Made by a program: the position numbers and the translations under genes | Origin: Vermamoeba vermiformis | Taxonomy: Eukaryota; Tubulinea; Echinamoebida | DNA length: 64,000 nucleotides | Direction of reading: 5' to 3' | Assembly: GCA_045837725.1 (NCBI GenBank) | Contig: JBEWZL010000166.1 | Coordinates: 124,001 to 188,000, forward strand | The notes under the pieces: generated by a model | Told to the model about the DNA's origin: nothing | Database searches by the model: none | Seen by the model: the letters and a program-made list of their open reading frames with translations, nothing else | Shown here: piece after piece, positions 57,603-64,000 of the stretch | How positions within the stretch are numbered: the first letter of the stretch is position 1 | Layout of the letters: each line of letters starts with the position of its first letter

Positions 57603-57935
57603 TTTTGATATATATTTACAATATGTGGTTGTTTTCAGCACAGACAAAAAGAAAAAGAATTAAAAATTCAACAAAACAAGCCAGCAAGAATTTCCGAGAA
57701 CGGATCGGAAGTTCAAAAATAAGAAAACGGTCGAATAGATGTGCATCATTCCATATACCACGGTTTTGCATTTGTTCTCGCAAAAGAAGCAGCAACAAGC
57801 TCTTTAAACGAGATTTCAATTTTTGGATCTGACACGTCATCACGCTCAAAATCTGCTGGTCCAGCGTTCTGTTTCAGTTTTATTTCTCCCTGAGCAACGC
57901 AACAATATATACTATTTAATCACAACGACGGCAAG

Positions 57936-58738
57936 ATGCGATTACTTACGTTAGCTGTTGTTATTCTCGTTTTGGCGCAAATCTGCTTGGAAGTTGAAGC
58001 GGCAGGCAAAGATTACTACAAAATCCTTGGTGTACCGAAAGATGCAGGCGAGAGACAAATTAAAAAGGTAATTTTAATCGTTAAATGACTGTTTTAATTG
58101 ATCGGGAATTTTTTTTACTAATAATCAATAATAAAAATAGGCCTATTACAAATTAGCCCAACAATGGCACCCTGATAAAGCAAGATCTGACGAGCAACGT
58201 AAAATTCATCACGAAAAATATACTGATATTGTCAAAGGTAAGAATTACTACAGGATTCTGATCGTGGATCTGAACTCGCGGTCTAACCCTTGTTTTGCAT
58301 TTCTATAGCATACGAAACGCTTTCTGACGCAGAAAAGAGAAAGAAATACGATATGTTCGGTGATGAAGAACAGCAGCAAGCTCAAGGTGGATTTAAAATG
58401 GATCCGTAAGTATTCCGAATAGAATTCGCGATATTGTCCTAATTTAAATTAAATAACGGCTATTAATACTAACTTTCATTAGCCGCTTTTCTGGCTTTGG
58501 CTTTGGATCTGGTGCGCAGGACATTAAAATCAATTTCGGTTCTGGAGGTTTCAACTTTGGTGGATTTAATTTTGGAGACTTATTTGGCGGCGCTAAGCCT
58601 CGCGCTAATCAACAACAAAAGCAACAGTACTCGCAAAAGACGACCAAATCTAGCAACACTGGATCGACCAGAAAGAACTGCCACACGCAGCGCACATGCA
58701 ATGGTGGTATTTGCGAGACTAGAACGATCTGTCAGTAA
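57936..58738 (+). CDS. ER-type DnaJ (Hsp40) co-chaperone
   Basis: ATG at 57936. The signal peptide MRLLTLAVVILVLAQICLEV ends EAAG. The J domain is DYYKILGVPKDAGERQIKKA, then the HPD motif in YYKLAQQWHPDKARSDEQ, and TLSDAEKRKKYDMFGDEEQ. After it come a Gly/Phe-rich linker (GFGFGSGAQDIKINFGSGGF, FNFGGFNFGDLFGG) and a Gln/Ser/Thr-rich tail with Cys residues (KNCHTQRTCNGGICETRTIC, then Q). Small secreted J proteins of the ERdj4/DNAJB9 kind stimulate the ATPase of the ER Hsp70 BiP. The Cys tail is unusual and may form disulfides in the ER (inference). No retention signal (KDEL) is seen. Four exons with introns of about 60 nt. TAA at 58736. Confidence 0.85.
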
Positions 58739-59353
58739 TTTATACGCTTAGATTGTCCTTTAATCAGTAGATTGGAGTAGAACGCACATCTAGTGGTTTT
58801 TGTCGGATCCTAATTTCTCCTTCGTGTCAATTTCATTTTTGTATTAATTTTGTAAATAACGCTCGATAATATTAATAATAATAGCATCGATTATATAGTT
58901 GAACAGGACACGAAGGAGGAATTTAGATCTGATTATTTAATATAAATTGTACTTTATCTAACTGCTGGCACTTCGCAAAATAAGGCTTGTAGATCCTAAT
59001 AATATGCATACTACTATCTGGTCGGAGATGGTTCGTTGAGTCAACCTAAAGCGTGTTCCATCCGCGTCTTAAAGTGTCAAACCGACGTGAATCGTGCACA
59101 TATTGAATTTCATCGCTATTTGCTCGTTAGCGACTAATGAAGATTCTGTAATGACGTTATAATTTATGAGGTCATATTTCTTGCACAATCTCCGCAACTA
59201 ATTTTGGACCAATCGCGTCACTGGACATTTTTTGTTTTTCCTTTGTCTACACGGGGCCGAGCAAATTTCTCCTTTCTCACAACATTTTGTAATATATACC
59301 ACATATTGTAGATATTCTTTGTATTTATATTCATTCCGTAATCGTAGATCAGC
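58739..59353. other. Intergenic region with a long inverted repeat
   Basis: About 615 bases between the DnaJ and SET genes. The inverted repeat at 58803-58932 is described separately. The rest holds no clear frame. AT-rich, with a possible promoter near 59290-59350. Confidence 0.4.
58803..58932. repeat. Imperfect inverted repeat, 26-bp arms, 78-bp loop
   Basis: The left arm 58803-58828 ends TCTCCTTCGTGTC; the right arm 58907-58932 starts GACACGAAGGAGGA. About 22 of 26 positions pair. The AT-rich loop contains TAATATTAATAATAATA. It is either a tiny mobile-element relic (MITE) or an RNA hairpin in the 3' region of the DnaJ gene. Confidence 0.55.
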
Positions 59354-60627
59354 ATGACACGTCAACTTCAATTTGTAAACCACAATTACTCTTGGGTGCA
59401 TCCAGCTCTCGAGTTGCGAGAAGCTGCAAGCGGCTTAGGTCTGTTCGTTAAAGATCGGTAAGTGCCAATATTAGTTGATTTAATCGAGTAAATTCTATGC
59501 CATCCACAAGTTTTTCGGTGCCGAAAAAAATAACGGCAATTTCGCGATTATTAGCGAATTATTAGCTACTTAATTACTATCCGTTTCATAGTTTAATGAT
59601 ATCAGCAATCGGCAACAGTATCGATTTTATTTTGACATTTCGCGCGTTTTTCATGAAATCGCCATCTGGTCGCAACCGTATCTCATTATAATTTGTTCCG
59701 CAGCAATATCGAAGAAGGCGAAGTAGTCGTTGGATGGACTGGTCGTGTTGTCAATTACAAGGATGTATTGACTTTGCCTGCAGACGACCAAGACTTCTTT
59801 TTTCAAATTGACGAAGATCTGTTTCAAGTGCCTTTTGTTTATGGCCAGCGCGAACCAGCTGTAAGTTATGAAATTATATTCTTTTATTTATCTCATACGC
59901 TATCTTTAATTTATTTTAAATGTGTGCCAACGGACCACAAATTCAATTTTCACAACAATTTCAAATTCAATCTGCGCGTTCTATTGCAGTTGAAAATTGG
60001 TTTAATCATTCGAATCATTTCTAATTAGTACGATGACGTATGGCGCTTCAAAAGTGTCAAAAAAATTGACAGCTCCGTGTCCAATCCAAAACAAAATCTT
60101 ATCTATATACGCGGTTAGATAGCCCATTATGCAATTCATTATACGACACTTAGCATTTCACATTTACAACGCCCACAATTGTTTTCTGACCTTAACTTTT
60201 TCCTTCGATTTTTCCGTTGTTTTTCGGCGCAACAGATATTTATAAACACGTATGACTGCCGATAACTGAAACTCAATTAAATAGCGGTTTAAATGCTTAT
60301 AGCAGTACTAACGAGATGTAACAATAGGACTTTGTCAATCATTCTTGCGAGCCGACTTGTGGCTTGCGCGGTGAGGCGATATTAGTGGCCATGAAACGAC
60401 TGCACATTGGCGACGAAGTGACATACGACTACGCGATGAGTGATTGCGTGGACTTGGTGGGCTGGGAGTGCAATTGCGGCACAGCTAGCTGTCGTGGTCG
60501 AGTCCAGGGCGATGACTGGAAGTACCGCGACGAGTTGTGGCTCAAGTACGGCGATTATTTCAGCCCGTACCTCAAACTCAAGCGCAGAAAATATTTGAGC
60601 GACATGAATCAGAGCGACACACAGTGA
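59354..60627 (+). CDS. SET-domain protein with post-SET cysteine motif
   Basis: Three exons. ATG at 59354 (MTRQLQFVNHNYSWVHPALE). SET features: GLGLFVKDR|NIEEGEVVVGWTGRV, then DFVNHSCEPTCGLRG (the NHSCxPN-type motif, here NHSCEPTC), ILVAMKRLHIGDEVTYDYAM (catalytic GxEVTYDY), and post-SET WECNCGTASCRGRV then QGDDWKYRDE. It ends YLSDMNQSDTQ at 60627. It probably methylates lysine in histones or another protein. It is shorter than most SET proteins (about 185 residues) and resembles stand-alone SET proteins of bacteria and protists. Its two introns are long for this window (about 240 nt and about 470 nt), and the second contains CACGT-type and GTGTCA strings. The large introns set it apart from its neighbours. 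Confidence 0.85.
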
Positions 60628-60797
60628 TGGCGAGACTGATTATCACAGTCACAGCGAGCTCAAGATCGAAGAAAGCGAGATGTAGATCTGACACTTGGAT
60701 ATTTCCTAAAAAGGAAGTCTCATGCTGGATCCAAATGTATTTGTAATTGTTTCAAATAACACTCTGTAAATAGTCATTAACATACGAATCGTTGTGT

Positions 60798-62968
60798 TTA
60801 TTTTCTTCGTTTTGGTTGTTGCTTTCTATTTCGAGTCTTAGTATTATTACTACTACTATTGTTGTTCTTGCTCGCTTGTTTCAAATCATATTCAGCAATC
60901 TCTTTAATGACTTTATCAATGTCCTCTTCTTTGTTGTTTTTCTTGCCATTAGTGTTGTTGTTTCTCGCGCCTTTAGTCTTCTGCAAATCATTCATGTCTA
61001 ATTCGCCTTTCTTCAACTTGTTCGCTAAAATATCGTGCTGTCGCTTCGACAATTTTCCGTCCAATTCTTCAAACGTCATTTTTTCCACGTCTTTTTTGCT
61101 CTCTTCCCGCGCTTTATTACCAGGCTTTTCAACTTCTTCGGCGTGCCCATCAGACCCTTCCACGTGAAATTTGTTCTTTTGCTTCCACACGTCAAACAAG
61201 GGCATGATTTCCTAATTTGGAAGTTAGTGAGCTTGTCTTTTTTCAAGAATTCATTAGTAGCGTACGTACATCAATGTCGCAAGTGCTCATGTACTCTTTG
61301 AGCGAAGGCGTTGGCTCAGTTTGATAAATCTTGAGTAAAATTTTCATGGCGTGATCTTTCTCTTGCTTCATGTCTTCCGCGATCAATTTCTTCTGCAACT
61401 TCTCTTTGAACGAGTCGTCCATGATTTCTTTGGCGGAGATAACAGCGTATTCATTCTTATTCTCTTCGAGCGCGTGTGCTGTGCGTCGCAGGGAAGATTT
61501 GACCGTGACAAAGATATCGTCGAGTGTCTTGGCAATGTAGTCGTAGAACTGTTTCACGTGTTTGTACAGTCGACTCCACTGCGGGAAATAGGCCAAGAAC
61601 TCATCGCCTAACAATGAGGTTATATTAACTCTGTAGGCTTTGATAACGAAGCCTTACCTTCGTTGTGCCTGATGATCTCGAGCATGTGTCGGTGATTCAA
61701 TTTTCTTTTGTCTTTAATGCTCAAGTGTGCAAGCGCGACGTACTGCGGGGACTTGACTTTGATGCGATGAAAATCTTTGTCGCAAATGACAAATCCCTCT
61801 GTGACACGTGTCAATCATTGTCATTTTACCGACAATTGTGACTGACCTGCTTGGACCGGATTCAATTTGCCAGCAGCAGCAACAATCTCTTCAATGTTCG
61901 TCAACGGAAATCTGGTCACGACACGCCAGCCATTCTCTTTGGCCACGGGTTCAGGGGCCAGTTCTTTCATCGTCGTCAAGTCTCGACAGCCGTGCAGGGC
62001 AATGAATTCTTCTTTGGGCTGCACAACAATGGTGTGGCTATATTATCATTAATAATAGTTCATTAACAAAATGTTTGAAGACATACGCAGGGGTGACCAT
62101 TTCAAACATGTAACACTTGGTCGTGTCTTTGGGCATTTGATACCGCATCTTCTTCCAAATGGACCAGAACAAGTCACAGAATCGGAGCTGATTCGTAGTC
62201 AAGCTGTTGATGTATATATTAGATTAATTAAATAAGCGTAATATTTGATCTTGACTTACGTTCCCGTGGCATCCGGCATGCCAGACGAAGAGACCCACCA
62301 CTCGTCTTTGTAATAATACAGCACTGCTAAACTGCCGTCTAGCTTCTCATAGACAGCCGCGCTACTCCAATCTAGCAGCATGGTTAGTATTACTGTTAAC
62401 ACAGCGACAACGATTGCAGACGTTACCGATCGGATCTGCCCATTTTTCACCGTAGTTGAAAAACTTGTTGTACGGATACGAAACGACTTTCCAGTTATTG
62501 TCTCGATCCAATATGATTGCTCGACATTCGCGCACAACTGCTACCTAATACAAAGAGAGATCAATTTTTGTGGAAAGGCAATTTCGCTTTAAAGTGAGCC
62601 AAAAAAAGGCGGGTTGTATAAATTTCGTTTTATTAACGATATTGGGCGACAAGAGTACTGAAGCTAATTTTTGGGAATATTTAATGAATTTTTTGATTAA
62701 GAATTATTGAGAAAAAACCCCGATCTACTTTACTTACATCCCAAGGGCTTGAAATCTGATCGTATTTGAATAGCAGCAAATTTTTATAAGTCTTGTGATA
62801 TTTAACTTGAATATTGTAGTCTTGAATCAACGGCCCGATCCCGTTCTCTTTTACAAAGGACACGAGCTGGGGCGTAGATCCATCGCCGGCACTTGCTTGA
62901 TCACTCATGCCAAATGACGATGAGGCCTGCTGCCTATTGTTATTGTTGTATTGTCTCTTGTTCGACAT
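60798..62968 (-). CDS. T4 Rnl1-like RNA ligase with basic C-terminal tail
   Basis: From ATG 62968 (MSNKRQYNNNNRQQASSSFG). Nucleotidyltransferase motifs run in order: ECRAIILDRDNN, motif I VYEKLDGSLAVLYYYKDEW (KLDGS; the Lys is the AMP acceptor), motif III-like CYMFEMVTP, motif IV LNPVQA|EGFVI and motif V RIKVKSPQYVALAHL. The C-terminal half is helical (DEFLAYFPQWSRLYKHVKQF; SLRRTAHALEENKNEYAVIS) and then strongly basic/Asn-rich (KKNNKEEDIDKVIKEI, TKTRNRKQQPKRRK). This is the Rnl1 family, which joins 5'-phosphate to 3'-hydroxyl RNA ends; cellular members act in tRNA repair or splicing. No kinase or CPDase domains of Trl1 are present. The tail suggests RNA binding or nuclear location (inference). 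One intron (about 61800-61850) has TGACACGTGTCA. Confidence 0.85.
61802..61813. promoter_or_regulatory. Intronic TGACACGTGTCA palindrome in RNA ligase gene
   Basis: An exact copy lies 2-3 bases from the acceptor of the 50-nt intron that splits ..NPVQA|EGFVI. It is so close to the acceptor (GTGTCACAG|) that splicing and any factor binding would interfere with each other. Confidence 0.5.
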
Positions 62969-63092
62969 CGTAATTCAAACAAGAATGAAACTCACAGAAA
63001 ACAAGCGCAACTGATTAAATCATGATTATTCATAAATATTAGGGCCTGTTTTGGAATATAATCAGTGCAGACCTTTAGCTGATCAATACAGG

Positions 63093-63432
63093 TGTAACGA
63101 AACACGAACCGCGTACAAGATATGCGTACTGAGGTGTTACGCAAGGGGTCTTACTCCCCCTTTAAAGACAACACGGCGTCCCGCCCTCCACGACTTCACA
63201 CGGCCCCAGATCCCAAGGCCCTAACCCCTCTACCGCGACTACAGCTCCTCCCGAGCCACGCGCTCATAAAAGTGTTTTTAGGGAATTCAGGATCGGACCG
63301 TGAGCTCACCTCAACGGACGATCCCTCTCCTGCCCGAAGGAATGGCCACCAATGTAACGAAACACGAACCGCGTACACCAAAAAGCATATGCGTACTCGG
63401 AGCGTGTTTTACGCAAGGGCAGTTTCATTACA
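63093..63432. mobile_element. Short LTR-type element (TRIM-like), probably non-autonomous
   Basis: Starts TGTAACGAAACACGAACCGC at 63093. The same first 25 bases recur at 63353, followed in both places by an ATATGCGTACT..GTGTT..ACGCAAGGG stretch. The element ends CATTACA at 63426-63432. The ends TGTAACG...CATTACA form the TG...CA inverted ends typical of LTR elements, and CAGG flanks both sides (63089-63092 and 63433-63436), as a target duplication would. The interior (about 63160-63350) is C-rich and has no coding frame. A degenerate look-alike (TGTGACAAACGTCAACCGCG) follows at about 63437. Confidence 0.55.
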
Positions 63433-63576
63433 CAGGTGTGACAAACGTCAACCGCGAAATTGCAACACAAATCCTATTGCGCGCTAAGTGAAGTGCACAA
63501 TAGTGAAAGTTTATAACATAATATATAGCTATTTATTTTGTATTATATATAGTATTATCATTGCACAGTGGAAAAG

Positions 63577-64000
63577 ATGACTGATCCAAACTGTGGGGAA
63601 GATCCAACGGGAGTTGGCATTGGTTTAGGAATTTTTTTAATCGTAGGAACTATTGCTGCCTATATTCCTCAAGTAAGTAACCTCTATAGCGTCATTAAAC
63701 GAAATTATTGCAATTATTTTTTTCAATTTTTCGTAACAATTTTAGGTGCGAAAATTGAAACTAATGCTTATGATGATTCTTTAGGAAATCACCTTTATTA
63801 AGACTAAGACAAACGAAGGCGTCAGTTTATTAGCCACATTATTTGGAAATATAACGAATTTCTCGACTATTCTCAATTGGCTCGTTCAAAATTGGTATTT
63901 ACTGACGAAATGCCACCCAGTGGTATGTATAGTCGAGTTATTATAATAATTAATGCACGATCAACAGAAAATCTTGATCTCGTTCGATCTGATCGCGTTG
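63577..64000 (+). CDS. PQ-loop (SLC66/cystinosin-type) transporter, cut by the window end
   Basis: ATG at 63577: MTDPNCGEDPTGVGIGLGIF, then FLIVGTIAAYIPQ, the first helix with the PQ-loop motif at its end. After an intron of about 115 nt (from GTAAGTAACC) comes EITFIKTKTNEGVSLLATLF, then GNITNFSTILNWLVQNWYLL and TKCHPV. The P-Q followed by 'K..gvSl...' two helices later is diagnostic for PQ-loop proteins. Members export amino acids or cystine from lysosomes/vacuoles (the SLC66A1/PQLC2 group best fits this style). The gene is split by at least two introns and runs off the right edge. Confidence 0.8.

Noticed and set aside
1-64000. CRISPR array, bacterial operons or ribosomal RNA
   Set aside because: No regularly spaced repeats, no Shine-Dalgarno-type spacing and no conserved rRNA strings were seen; the genes have spliceosomal introns.

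Overview
The window is nuclear DNA from a compact, intron-rich eukaryote, most likely a free-living protist. About 30 protein genes lie in 64 kb, on both strands, often with only 50-200 bases between them. Most genes are interrupted by short GT-AG introns of roughly 45-70 nt that are richer in A and T than the exons. Gene content is eukaryotic: a cytoplasmic dynein intermediate chain, a kinetochore Spc24-like protein, two USP-type deubiquitinases, a CWC27-type cyclophilin, KIN17, an SLC4 transporter, a cyclic-nucleotide phosphodiesterase and an actin-related protein. I could not name the species. A heterolobosean, amoebozoan or other amoeboid protist is only a guess.

Layout: 0-4.3 kb has the edge of a secreted-protein gene, a damaged-looking PA-domain membrane-protein gene and an actin-like gene. 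4.5-9.8 kb holds two tandem F-box paralogues. 9.8-11 kb is a long non-coding stretch. 11-14.1 kb is a P-loop NTPase gene that may belong to the Crinkler type. 14.2-21.9 kb holds SLC4, PDE and CWC27 on the minus strand. 22-29.5 kb has an unknown gene, histidine ammonia-lyase, a type I membrane protein and KIN17. 29.7-35.4 kb has ornithine decarboxylase, a DUF2283 protein of bacterial type and a multi-repeat ectodomain protein. 35.5-39.2 kb has the dynein intermediate chain and Spc24-like genes. 39.4-41 kb is an F-box/LRR gene with an apparent frameshift. 41.4-45.1 kb is an intronless block (a PLP enzyme and two tandem SDRs) that looks horizontally acquired. 45.2-52.3 kb has a small unknown gene and two USP genes. 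53.1-57.6 kb has an intronless gene with a nuclease-like motif and a POLN-type DNA polymerase. 57.9-64 kb has an ER-targeted DnaJ, a SET protein, a T4 Rnl1-like RNA ligase, a short LTR-like element and the start of a PQ-loop transporter.

The genes are mostly unrelated housekeeping functions and do not form one pathway. Links seen are local: two F-box proteins, an F-box/LRR protein and two deubiquitinases (ubiquitin turnover); KIN17 and CWC27 (RNA/DNA handling and splicing); dynein and Spc24 (chromosome and cargo movement). The most striking unexplained signal is a 12-bp palindrome, TGACACGTGTCA. It occurs six times exactly, always inside introns, in four different genes, with a one-mismatch copy in an intron of a fifth. 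Several genes also appear to need +1 shifts in frame; one of these is at AAA-TAA-A in the dynein intermediate chain.
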